Shown here: positions 1 to 7,473 of the stretch, one piece after another
Layout: the number at the start of each line of letters is the position of its first letter
Position numbering within the stretch: the stretch's first letter is position 1
Source: Bacteroidaceae bacterium
Lineage (GTDB): Bacteria; Bacteroidota; Bacteroidia; Bacteroidales; Bacteroidaceae
NCBI GenBank assembly: GCA_900765575.1
Contig: CAAFRW010000019.1
Location: 1-14,218, forward strand
DNA length: 14,218 nt
Direction: 5' to 3'
Notes under the pieces: model-generated
What the model was told of the DNA's origin: nothing
What the model saw: the letters and a program-made list of their open reading frames with translations, nothing else
The model's database searches: none
Translations under genes and position numbers: made by a program

Positions 1-1182
1 ATTTACATATTTCATTGCATTGGTTTTATCTCCTTTGCGTGCATAACATTCCGCTGCCATCAGATAGACTTCGGTTAATTTTATACCACCACAGTTCCAG
101 CGGAGAGCTTGGTTGTATACACTTACACTTCCCTCTTCAGCCTGGCTACGTGAAGGCATGGTTCCCAGGAAGAAGGTATAGCGTAAGTCGCTTTCAGGGT
201 CGAAGAGAACGGCTATTTCTTTACGAATTAACGACGGATAAGGAGAGGTGGCGTTGATTCCGTGTGCGTAGAATAAGTTTTCCGGGTTATCATATTCTTT
301 TCCCCAAAACATTGATTGTGACATAGAACGGAATGAACTGTATTTTTCTCCGTCATATACAATATTCTCTTCTCCGTACATCGGAGCGAACATACTTACG
401 GCTTCATTGTATGCCGGATTCATATCCCATATTTTATGTCCGCCGTTCTTTTCGGCTTCTTCAATGGCATCGAGAGCTGCCTGCAATGCCAGGTCTATTT
501 GGCGTTGGTAGAGCAATACCTTCGCTTTTAGTGCCAGACCGAATGCTTTGTCGGGACGGAAGTTGTTTAATGCTCTGTGGGGTAGATTAGAAAGAGCGTC
601 TTCAATATCCTGATTGATTAACCGGTAGGCATCGGCAACGGTCGATTGAGTGCCTTCGTCTTCGAGATTGAATTTTTCGCGCAGAATGATACCTCTTTCC
701 GTTTCCGCTGTGGCCGGGTCGTAAGGTTTGGCGTAAGTATTGATTAATACAAAGTAGTTGTAAGCACGTAATATTTTAGCTTGGGCAATACCTAGTTTTT
801 TATCCGATTCCGGTCCGTCGGCATCATTCATGTTATCAATAACCATATTGTATTTGGCTATCTCTTCATAGCAGGCATGGTAGATAGAGGTTGCCGACCC
901 TTCGGGCATATAGGGAGTGCGGTCGAACGATTCATCCCACAGTGTGGCGCATGAAATGAGCGGGTAAGTATAAGTCGGAATCATACTTGCATTATTGAAA
1001 GTGGCTTCTCCGCACATATAAAATTCAGAGTCGAAGGGGAAACCTCCGGTGTTTTCGATTAATCCCAGATAATCTCCGGTGGTGTTGAGAACCGATGAGC
1101 CTTTTGGTTCCAAATCAAGGTAACTGTCGCACGCTACTAAAGCCAGCGACAAACCTAATGTATAAATTATATTTTTCTTCAT
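1..1182 (-). CDS. SusD/RagB-family outer-membrane nutrient-binding lipoprotein (C-terminus beyond left edge)
   Basis: This is a surface-exposed SusD-like lipoprotein that would cap the neighbouring SusC-like channel and bind its substrate, usually a glycan or oligosaccharide in this family. The reading frame is open from the ATG at 1182 to the window edge: 394 residues are visible, and the C-terminal part of a protein usually 450-600 residues long is missing. The N-terminus is a lipoprotein signal, MKKNIIYTLG followed by LSLALVAC, with the lipidated cysteine at residue 18 and acidic residues just after it (CDSYLDLE). Near the left edge it reads RWNCGGIKLTEVYLMAAECYARKG, matching the SusD C-terminal helix motif (R..EvYLm.AE). 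The start is supported by AAGGA nine bases upstream, overlapping the susC stop codon; the two genes are 12 bases apart and surely co-transcribed. The substrate cannot be read from the sequence. Confidence 0.95.
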   Translation of the reverse strand, partial: MKKNIIYTLGLSLALVACDSYLDLEPKGSSVLNTTGDYLGLIENTGGFPFDSEFYMCGEATFNNASMIPTYTYPLISCATLWDESFDRTPYMPEGSATSIYHACYEEIAKYNMVIDNMNDADGPESDKKLGIAQAKILRAYNYFVLINTYAKPYDPATAETERGIILREKFNLEDEGTQSTVADAYRLINQDIEDALSNLPHRALNNFRPDKAFGLALKAKVLLYQRQIDLALQAALDAIEEAEKNGGHKIWDMNPAYNEAVSMFAPMYGEENIVYDGEKYSSFRSMSQSMFWGKEYDNPENLFYAHGINATSPYPSLIRKEIAVLFDPESDLRYTFFLGTMPSRSQAEEGSVSVYNQALRWNCGGIKLTEVYLMAAECYARKGDKTNAMKYVN

Positions 1183-1194
1183 AATGAGTGTTCC

Positions 1195-4100
1195 TTAAAA
1201 GTTAAGATTAATACCAAAAATGTACGATGGTTCTAGGGCTACCGTGCGGGTACCTGTGTTAGCGTTGTACGCTTCCGGGTCGATGCCGTTGTTGTTGGCT
1301 GCCCAATAGAACGGGTTGTTTACTTGTGCGCGCAGACTGATTTGTTTGAATCCGGCTTTTTTAATCAGATTTTGCGGTAGCATGTATTGGATGCCAATGT
1401 TACGGCATTTCATGAATGAAGCGTCCGTTACATTGATGTCGGCGTATTTCCATTGATACTCCCGGTCGATGTTGGAACCATAGTAGGTCATGGATGGTAT
1501 GTTAGTATCTGTATTACTTGGACTCCAGCGGTTTACAATGTCTTCGTGCATAGCTCCTCCGTTGGTACCGCTGTAAAGAGAGGTAGCGTCGGTTCTCATT
1601 TTATGTCCGGCATAATAAACAAATTTGGTGAAGAAGCTTAAGTTCTTCCAACGTAAAGAGATATCTAACGCTCCGTTCCATTTTGGGTCGAGTTGTCCCA
1701 TGCGGACTAGTGCATTAATGTTCCGTACGGGAGAATCTTCAATAACTTCTCCGTTCTCGTCGTATACCGACGGGTTGCCGTTTTCTGTCAGTCCGGCATA
1801 GCGGAATGCATAGAGGGAATTATAAGTGTCGCCTTCCAGATAGTAGCTGGTAGGGTATCTCATCATGTCTAATGCATCGGTTGGGATGTAGCCAACACGA
1901 GTAATTTTGTTTCGGTTGAAGGCGGAAGTCAGTCCTGTTGTCAATCCCCAGTCGTTGCTCTTAATCCAGTCGTAAGAGATAGATACTTCGATACCGGTGT
2001 TGCGCATGGCTCCGTTGTTTACTTTTGCTTCATCGAATCCGGTGGAGGGGTCGAGGCTTTTGTTTGCCAGCAAATCGTCACTAATCCGGCTGTAGAAATC
2101 GATGCTACCGTTGAGGCGGTTGAATAGCATGTAGTCCACTCCGAAGTTGAATGTAGAAGTTTTTTCCCAGCGGAGTAAACGGTTCGGCGGGGTGGTTACG
2201 TCTGTCAGACTGGCATTCGTATATTGGGAGTTGTAATAGATACCTAATAAATAAGGTGAAGACGTTTGGTCTACGTTACCGGTGATACCGTAAGTCATAC
2301 GTACCTTTAATGCGTTAATCCAGTCAAACTTCTTCATAAACTCTTCGTTGTTGAGGTTCCAGCTTGCGCCTACCGACCATAATGGGCGGTAACGGTATTT
2401 TGGGTCGGTACCGAACAGGTCGGCCTGCTCCACGCGTACGCTGGCATTGAATGCATAGCGGTTGTCATAGGTGTAACCTGCGTTGAAGTATGCTGAAACA
2501 TAGCGGTGTCTTAAATCGTTTATTTGCAAAGCTTCACTGGTTGTTTGGTTTCCTGTATTCAACTGTCCTACTACACCGCTTTGCAGGGTTGCATAGTCTA
2601 TTTGGGTGTATGTTAGCTTTTGTTCGTCATATCCATAACGCTCGTTATAAGTGATACGACGTTTATCCTGCCGGATTTCTCCTCCCAACAAGGCAGTAAG
2701 GTCATGTTTATCGGCGATAGTAGCCTGATAATTGAACTGTGCGCGGAAATTCAGATAGTCGTACCGTGTTTTATTTTCACTCAAATGTCCGCCTTGCGGA
2801 ATGTTGTAGACGAATCCGTAGTCGCCGTCGGACGCAAACCGATTTATCATGTAACGCATCTTATAGGAGTCTACTTCATCATACGTTGAATTATTTACAT
2901 CACGGTTTTCATACTGAAGTTTCAATCCCAAATCGAGTCCTTTTAATAAATTGATGTCCGTGTGGGCAAAAAGTTTCATGTAAGTATCTTTATTCGTCAA
3001 TACATTCTTTGTGGACTCTTCTATGGCATTGTAGCCCATAAATTCCAGCCCTTCGGTATCGTTTATGGTTTGTGCCCGATAGTAGTTATAAGGATACCAG
3101 TAAGTCAGACTGCCATCTTCGTTATATAAAGAGGTATAGGCATCGGCTGTAGTCGCTCCTTGATACGAAGCTTGTCCGGTTTCGCTCTTACCGATGGAAG
3201 CGTTAGCTCCCAATGTCAGCTTAAACCAGTTGGTCAGTTGCATTTCATTTTTTAAGTAGAATGAGAATTTGTTCGACATGTCTTCCTTGTTGTAAGAACC
3301 GTAATCCTCGTAGCGGGCAGAGAAGAAAATGTTTGATTTCTCGCCTCCTTTTGAAACGGACAGACTGTAATCTTGTCCCAGTTGCATCTGTTGCAATGCT
3401 TTGCGATATGCTTTCCGGTAATCATTTTTGCGTAGAGCGTTCACTTTACTGTCTACTTCGCTTTGCGTCATGTTGCCTTGTGCCATTTGGAAATAATACC
3501 AGTCAATCTGGCTTAGATATCTGGGCGCACGCATATCGTTCCGGTCTGTGAAATAGTTCATCGGGTCTTGCATATAAGACGGATTCGATTTCAGATATTC
3601 TATCTCGTAGTCGATAATGTCGCTGGTAGAAGCATAATGCTGGTAACTTAACGAAGGGAGTGGTTTCAGATAAAAGCCTGCCGAAATGTTGATTTCCGGT
3701 TTCTCATTTTTCCCTTTTTTAGTTGTTATCACGATAACGCCGTTCGAAGCGCGTACACCATACAGAGAGGTGGCCGCCGCATCTTTCAGTACGGTAACGT
3801 TTTCGATATCATCCGGGTTGATTTCGTTAATATTGACGCCGCTTACCGGTTGTCCGTCCAATACTAGCAACGGAGTGGAGTTTACAGCGAAAGAAGAAAT
3901 ACCGCGGATACTCATTTGTCCGTTGTAACTGGTAAGTCCCGGTACGGAACCTTCGAGCTTGCTACCTAATGTAGTAGCCTGTATCTTGTTGAGGCTTTCT
4001 GTATTGACAATGGTTGCTGCTCCGGTAGACCTTTCGCGCGAGATGGTCTGGAAACCGGTTACAATCACATCGTTCAGCATTTTGGCGTCTTCCACCATAA

Positions 4101-4674
4101 CGATGTGCAAGTTTTCCTCTCCTTCGTAGACAAGTTTCCTGCTCTTCATGCCCACATAACTTACTTCCAGAATGCTTCCGGTTTTTATCGGCTTGTTGAA
4201 AATAAAGTTTCCGTCTATATCCGTAGCTGCTCCGGCATTCTCTTCTTTTACTAGAATGGCCACACCCGGCAGAGCCTGTCCGTTCGGGTCAGTTACCGTA
4301 CCTTTCAGCACGACATTGGGGGATGCTTTCTTTTTGGTAATGACAATGGTCTGTCCTTTAATGATGTATTGCAGGCCGGTGCCTTGTAACGCTTTGCTTA
4401 GTGCCTGTGTAAGCGGTGTGTCCTGGCACGAAACGGATACTTTGATGTTTTTTACCAGTTCGGCGTTGTAAAAGAACTCATACGAACTCTGTTGTCCGAT
4501 TTTCTTTAATACTTGTTCCAACGGTTTATTCTCTACTTGGATGGAAATGGGTTGAACCGTTTTTTCCTGTGCATAAACATCGGGAACAATACCTGTCATC
4601 ACTGTGGCAAACAGCACGCAGTACATGAACAACTGCCTCCTCAGTGAGGGGCATACGACACGTTTCTTTCTCAT
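1195..4674 (-). CDS. SusC/RagA-family TonB-dependent outer-membrane transporter with STN signalling domain
   Basis: This is a 1159-residue outer-membrane channel that imports the substrate captured by its SusD partner using TonB energy. Domain order from the chosen start: basic signal peptide ending at VYA/Q (residues 1-35), STN domain (about 43-114), carboxypeptidase-regulatory-like β-sandwich (about 121-196, GTVTDPNGQALPGV...DGNF), plug with the family signature (MSIRGISSF, LDGQP, VLKDAAATSLYGVRASNGVIVITTKKG, about 212-321), and a 22-strand-type barrel ending in the aromatic terminus INLNF. The STN domain is found in transporters that signal to a FecR-type anti-sigma factor, and such a gene is immediately upstream. 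An ATG at 4707 overlaps the fecR stop (TAATG) and would add 11 residues. The ATG at 4674 is preferred because it opens a normal signal peptide (MRKKRVV) and has AGAGAG upstream. The ligand is unknown. Confidence 0.96.
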   Translation of the reverse strand: MRKKRVVCPSLRRQLFMYCVLFATVMTGIVPDVYAQEKTVQPISIQVENKPLEQVLKKIGQQSSYEFFYNAELVKNIKVSVSCQDTPLTQALSKALQGTGLQYIIKGQTIVITKKKASPNVVLKGTVTDPNGQALPGVAILVKEENAGAATDIDGNFIFNKPIKTGSILEVSYVGMKSRKLVYEGEENLHIVMVEDAKMLNDVIVTGFQTISRERSTGAATIVNTESLNKIQATTLGSKLEGSVPGLTSYNGQMSIRGISSFAVNSTPLLVLDGQPVSGVNINEINPDDIENVTVLKDAAATSLYGVRASNGVIVITTKKGKNEKPEINISAGFYLKPLPSLSYQHYASTSDIIDYEIEYLKSNPSYMQDPMNYFTDRNDMRAPRYLSQIDWYYFQMAQGNMTQSEVDSKVNALRKNDYRKAYRKALQQMQLGQDYSLSVSKGGEKSNIFFSARYEDYGSYNKEDMSNKFSFYLKNEMQLTNWFKLTLGANASIGKSETGQASYQGATTADAYTSLYNEDGSLTYWYPYNYYRAQTINDTEGLEFMGYNAIEESTKNVLTNKDTYMKLFAHTDINLLKGLDLGLKLQYENRDVNNSTYDEVDSYKMRYMINRFASDGDYGFVYNIPQGGHLSENKTRYDYLNFRAQFNYQATIADKHDLTALLGGEIRQDKRRITYNERYGYDEQKLTYTQIDYATLQSGVVGQLNTGNQTTSEALQINDLRHRYVSAYFNAGYTYDNRYAFNASVRVEQADLFGTDPKYRYRPLWSVGASWNLNNEEFMKKFDWINALKVRMTYGITGNVDQTSSPYLLGIYYNSQYTNASLTDVTTPPNRLLRWEKTSTFNFGVDYMLFNRLNGSIDFYSRISDDLLANKSLDPSTGFDEAKVNNGAMRNTGIEVSISYDWIKSNDWGLTTGLTSAFNRNKITRVGYIPTDALDMMRYPTSYYLEGDTYNSLYAFRYAGLTENGNPSVYDENGEVIEDSPVRNINALVRMGQLDPKWNGALDISLRWKNLSFFTKFVYYAGHKMRTDATSLYSGTNGGAMHEDIVNRWSPSNTDTNIPSMTYYGSNIDREYQWKYADINVTDASFMKCRNIGIQYMLPQNLIKKAGFKQISLRAQVNNPFYWAANNNGIDPEAYNANTGTRTVALEPSYIFGINLNF

Positions 4675-4706
4675 AATTTTCTCTCTAATTGTTAATAATA
4701 AGTCCA

Positions 4707-5924
4707 TTAATATTCATTTGTTGTATCTGTTTTATTTATAGCTTCAATGTTTTTCCCCTTTTTGGCCACAAACTCTACTTCTTGAGTGAGCCGCAATATT
4801 TCGAGTACATCGTTGATGTTTTCTTTACGAGAGATGGTTCCGGTAAACCGTAGCGCTTTGACTGAAGGGTTCAGAGTGAAATCTACATCATACCAGCGTG
4901 AAAGTTGCTGTGTAATTTCCGGCAGGGGAGTATTGTTAAAGATGAATTTTCCTTTTGTCCATGCCGTTTGCTCGATAGAATCTACTTGGGCAACATGCTG
5001 TGTTTTTTCCGATAGCAGATAGGTATATTGTTCTCCGGGAACAAGTTGATAAGGGTCGCCTCCTTTATTTGAAACCCGTACGGAACCTTCTGTCAGAGTT
5101 ACTTTCTGTGCATTTTCGTTGGGATAGGCGTTTACATTAAACGTTGTGCCGGTAACTTCTATATTCAGTTGTTCTGTTTGTACATGGAACGCTTTTTGCT
5201 CATTGTGTGCAACTCTGAAAAAGGCTTCTCCTCGTAGATATACGTTACGGCTTTGGGTGTCGAAGTGGGTAGGGAAGAGAAGTTCCGAATCTGAATTCAA
5301 GGCAATTTGAGAACCGTCTTCCAATACAATATGATATTCTCCTCCTTTGGGAACGGACAGCTTGTTTAGTTTCTCATTGGAGTTTAGTTCCATTTTAAAG
5401 ATGACGCTTCCGTCGGATGCTTGACAAATGAGTTGCCCTGCTTGGATAGCCAATTGATTTTGTTGTAAAGTGATGGATTGCTTTTTTTCTTCGTTGCTGA
5501 ATGATGCCTGGGTGTGTCCGGGATGAATCGCTGCATAGAATTCTGCCTGTTCCTCCTCTTGATGTTCCGGTTTGTACTCCCTATTCATGAGGTAAAGGGA
5601 GGTGCCGGCGACAGCAAATAATAAGGTGGCGGCAATACTGATTCTTTTAATGAATCGTGAGGAATTCATGGAGCTTCTCTTCGATTTAAGTAAGCGACGT
5701 GACACTTTTTCCAGCGCTTCGTCCGTATTGACGTTTTGGTGGAAAATCCATTCTTCATTCAGATTCTTCTGATGAAGTATTTCCTGATAAAGAGTTTCAT
5801 GCTCGGGAGATTCTTCTCTCCATTGTCGTAATTGCGGCGAATTCGTCTCCTCTTTACCGAGAAATGTTTCTTTTATCTCTTCGGCAAGCCGTATCGATTC
5901 TTTTATTTTTTCGTTATTTTCCAT
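4707..5924 (-). CDS. FecR-family membrane anti-sigma factor (DUF4974 C-terminus)
   Basis: This 405-residue inner-membrane regulator should hold an ECF sigma factor inactive until the periplasmic side receives a signal from the STN domain of the SusC-like protein. Visible parts: a charged, helical cytoplasmic N-terminus (1-92), one transmembrane helix (about 95-113, ISIAATLLFAVAGTSLYLM), a periplasmic FecR domain (about 190-285, starting LSVPKGGEYHIVLEDGS and including TGTTFNVNAYP and LTEGSVRV), and a C-terminal DUF4974-like, STN-like domain (about 327-395, FIFNNTPLPEITQQLSRWYDV). The frame extends upstream to 6008, but that part is not FecR-like. ATG 5924 (MENNEKIKESIRLAEEI) fits the family and has AAGAAAAAA upstream. 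Its stop overlaps the first possible ATG of susC. Unusually, no ECF sigma gene precedes it. Confidence 0.93.
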   Translation of the reverse strand: MENNEKIKESIRLAEEIKETFLGKEETNSPQLRQWREESPEHETLYQEILHQKNLNEEWIFHQNVNTDEALEKVSRRLLKSKRSSMNSSRFIKRISIAATLLFAVAGTSLYLMNREYKPEHQEEEQAEFYAAIHPGHTQASFSNEEKKQSITLQQNQLAIQAGQLICQASDGSVIFKMELNSNEKLNKLSVPKGGEYHIVLEDGSQIALNSDSELLFPTHFDTQSRNVYLRGEAFFRVAHNEQKAFHVQTEQLNIEVTGTTFNVNAYPNENAQKVTLTEGSVRVSNKGGDPYQLVPGEQYTYLLSEKTQHVAQVDSIEQTAWTKGKFIFNNTPLPEITQQLSRWYDVDFTLNPSVKALRFTGTISRKENINDVLEILRLTQEVEFVAKKGKNIEAINKTDTTNEY

Positions 5925-6122
5925 GTTTTTTCTTGGTGTGTATAAGAAGGAACAACTGACAGACAGAGGGGTATGACATAAAAAGATGTTTTTTTGAATA
6001 AAATGCAAATAAAAGTTAGTAATGTAAATGTATTGTAATGAAATGTTGGAGGATACATTGATGAAAAAAGGCGAAAGAAGCTTATTTTATTTCATTAAAA
6101 CGCTTGCCGGAGTAAAAATAAA

Positions 6123-6140
6123 AGTAAGACTATTTATTTT
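6123..6140. repeat. 18-base direct repeat, left copy
   Basis: The sequence AGTAAGACTATTTATTTT recurs as AGCAAGACTATTTACTTT at 6253-6270: 16 of 18 bases match, and the copies are exactly 130 bases apart. They bracket the hairpin at 6178-6246. They could be operators, duplicated promoter elements, or scars of insertion of the bracketed segment; the sequence alone does not decide. Confidence 0.6.
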
Positions 6141-6172
6141 GAAAATCAGTTGGTTATATGAATAACGCATTG

Positions 6173-6246
6173 AAAAAATACAGCTTAACACGAATCCATT
6201 CCACAATAAAGTTATATCTTCGTGGAGGATTTGTGCTAAGCTGTAT
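6173..6246 (-). terminator. Likely rho-independent terminator of the aldo/keto reductase gene
   Basis: ATACAGCTTAACACGAATCC (6178-6197) pairs with its near reverse complement ending GCTAAGCTGTAT at 6246 (18 of 20 bases). Pairing continues through TCCAC/GTGGA after a two-base bulge, around a 16-base AT-rich loop. Read on the minus strand, the stem starts 47 bases after the reductase stop and is followed by TATTTTTT, as expected for an intrinsic terminator. The stem is much longer than most terminators, so a palindromic repeat element or a small-RNA structure is an alternative. Confidence 0.6.
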
Positions 6247-6252
6247 CTCAAT

Positions 6253-6270
6253 AGCAAGACTATTTACTTT
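6253..6270. repeat. 18-base direct repeat, right copy
   Basis: This is the second copy of the 18-base repeat, between the hairpin and the stop codon of the aldo/keto reductase gene. It differs from the left copy at two positions, both T-to-C (third and fifteenth bases). Confidence 0.6.
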
Positions 6271-6293
6271 AGCAATGTTTTCATCTGAACCTG

Positions 6294-7295
6294 TCAGCCG
6301 ATAATTTCCTTTATTCTTTCAAGTTCGGCGGGTGTGAAAGCCGTATTTTCTATCGCTTTTAGGTTATCTTCTAATTGCCCTACTGAACTGGCGCCAATGA
6401 TAACACTAGTAACCAATTCATCTTTCAGCAACCAAGCCAGCGACATTTCAGCCAGTGTTTGCCCGCGTTGGGTGGCAAGTTCGTTTAAAGCCGTTATCTT
6501 TTTCAACGTATCTTCGGTAAGGACTTCTTTTTTTAGGGAAGTATTACGAATCATGCGGGAACCTTCGGGTATCCCGTTTAGATAGCGGTTAGTCAGTAAT
6601 CCCTGCGCCAACGGAGAGAACGCGACAAATCCCGTACCGTTGTCCCGGGCTTGTTGCAGTATGTTTTCCTCTTCCGGTTCGCGGTTGAAGAGATTGTATT
6701 TTCCCTGATAGAGCAGGCAATGTACATCCCGTTCTTCCAGATATTGGTAAGCCTGTGCCGCTTTATCGTATGGATATTTCGAAAGACCCACATACAGTGC
6801 TTTTCCCTGACGTACGATGTCGACAAGTGTTTGTAGTGTTTCTTCAAGTGGAGTGTTCGGGTCGTACCGGTGAGAATAGAAAACGTCCACATATTCCAGA
6901 TTCATCCGTTTCAGGCTTTGATCCAGACTGCTTATTAATGTTTTTCGAGAACCCCAGTCACCATAAGGTCCAAGCCACATCTCATAGCCGGCTTTGGTGG
7001 AGATAAACAGTTCATCCCGATAAGGCATGAACGATTTTTTCATAATCATACCGAATGTTTCTTCCGCCGAACCGAAGGACGGACCGTAATTGTTGGCCAG
7101 GTCAAAATGAATCAGTCCATGGTCAAATGCATAATGCGCTATGGCTAATGAATTAGCTAACGGATTTACATCTCCGAAGTTATGCCATAGGCCTAAAGAG
7201 ACTTCCGGTAGCAGGATACCGCTTTTTCCACAACGACGGTATTTCATACCATTGTTGTATCGTTCGGGTGTTGGAGAATAGATTGGATTTATCAT
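6294..7295 (-). CDS. YghZ/Gpr-like aldo/keto reductase (NADPH-dependent aldehyde reductase)
   Basis: This 333-residue cytoplasmic oxidoreductase folds as an (α/β)8 barrel. Members of this subgroup (E. coli YghZ/Gpr) reduce small aldehydes such as L-glyceraldehyde 3-phosphate and methylglyoxal with NADPH. The catalytic tetrad is complete: Asp65 and Tyr70 (FDLANNYG), Lys101 (STKAGYEMW) and His142 (YSHRYD). The N-terminus (PERYNNGMKYRRCGKSGILLPEVSLGLWHNFG) is the YghZ-type opening, which supports the ATG at 7295 over the internal Met17. GLSKYP and IIGASSVGQLEDN are the usual cofactor-binding loop regions. Length is normal. It stands alone between a 178-base upstream spacer and its own probable terminator. 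The exact substrate is inferred from the family only, and a detoxification role is likely. Confidence 0.93.
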   Translation of the reverse strand: MINPIYSPTPERYNNGMKYRRCGKSGILLPEVSLGLWHNFGDVNPLANSLAIAHYAFDHGLIHFDLANNYGPSFGSAEETFGMIMKKSFMPYRDELFISTKAGYEMWLGPYGDWGSRKTLISSLDQSLKRMNLEYVDVFYSHRYDPNTPLEETLQTLVDIVRQGKALYVGLSKYPYDKAAQAYQYLEERDVHCLLYQGKYNLFNREPEEENILQQARDNGTGFVAFSPLAQGLLTNRYLNGIPEGSRMIRNTSLKKEVLTEDTLKKITALNELATQRGQTLAEMSLAWLLKDELVTSVIIGASSVGQLEDNLKAIENTAFTPAELERIKEIIG

Positions 7296-7360
7296 ATCGT
7301 TTGTTTTTAGAGTTGGAAAATAAAAACACTTAAATCGACTTTAATCTTTAAATACCTGTT

Positions 7361-7403
7361 CAAAAAGAAACTTTTGTTTTAATCTTCTATAAGTCTCTTT
7401 TTG
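7361..7403 (-). terminator. Weak candidate terminator after the β-barrel gene
   Basis: CAAAAAGAAAC (7361-7371) and GTCTCTTTTTG (7393-7403) are inverted with one mismatch around a 21-base loop, about 70 bases after the β-barrel stop and about 65 bases before the reductase start. The U-rich part lies inside the stem, and GC content is low, so this is only a candidate. The rest of the 178-base spacer (7296-7473) also holds a perfect 14-base palindrome, TTTCTATATAGAAA, at 7456-7469, four bases from the stop. I saw no clear promoter for the reductase. Confidence 0.3.
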
Positions 7404-7473
7404 CAAAAATATGTATTTTCGACGGTCTTTTTATACTTTTCCTAAAAAAGAATTGTTTCTATATAGAAATAAA

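Larger units (their letters stand above)
5925..6293. other. 369-base spacer upstream of the anti-sigma gene; no gene
   Basis: The spacer lies between the stop of the aldo/keto reductase and the chosen fecR start and should contain the promoter of the FecR-SusC-SusD unit. I find no open frame resembling an ECF sigma factor on either strand. It holds a long imperfect hairpin and an 18-base direct repeat on both sides of it (separate entries). I searched the part nearest fecR (5925-6120) for the Bacteroides housekeeping promoter (TTTG/TAnnTTTG) on the minus strand and saw no convincing match, which would suit control by an alternative sigma factor but does not prove it. Confidence 0.7.

Noticed and set aside
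4675..4707. SusC start at the ATG overlapping the fecR stop
   Set aside because: It would put 11 residues (MDLLLTIREKI) in front of a complete signal peptide that begins at 4674.
5925..6008. 28-residue N-terminal extension of the FecR protein
   Set aside because: The extension (HFIQKNIFLCHTPLS...) is unlike the charged FecR N-terminus, which begins cleanly at the ATG at 5924.
6593..6892. 99-codon minus-strand frame inside the aldo/keto reductase gene
   Set aside because: It overlaps the reductase in another frame, and the reductase motifs and catalytic residues are intact.
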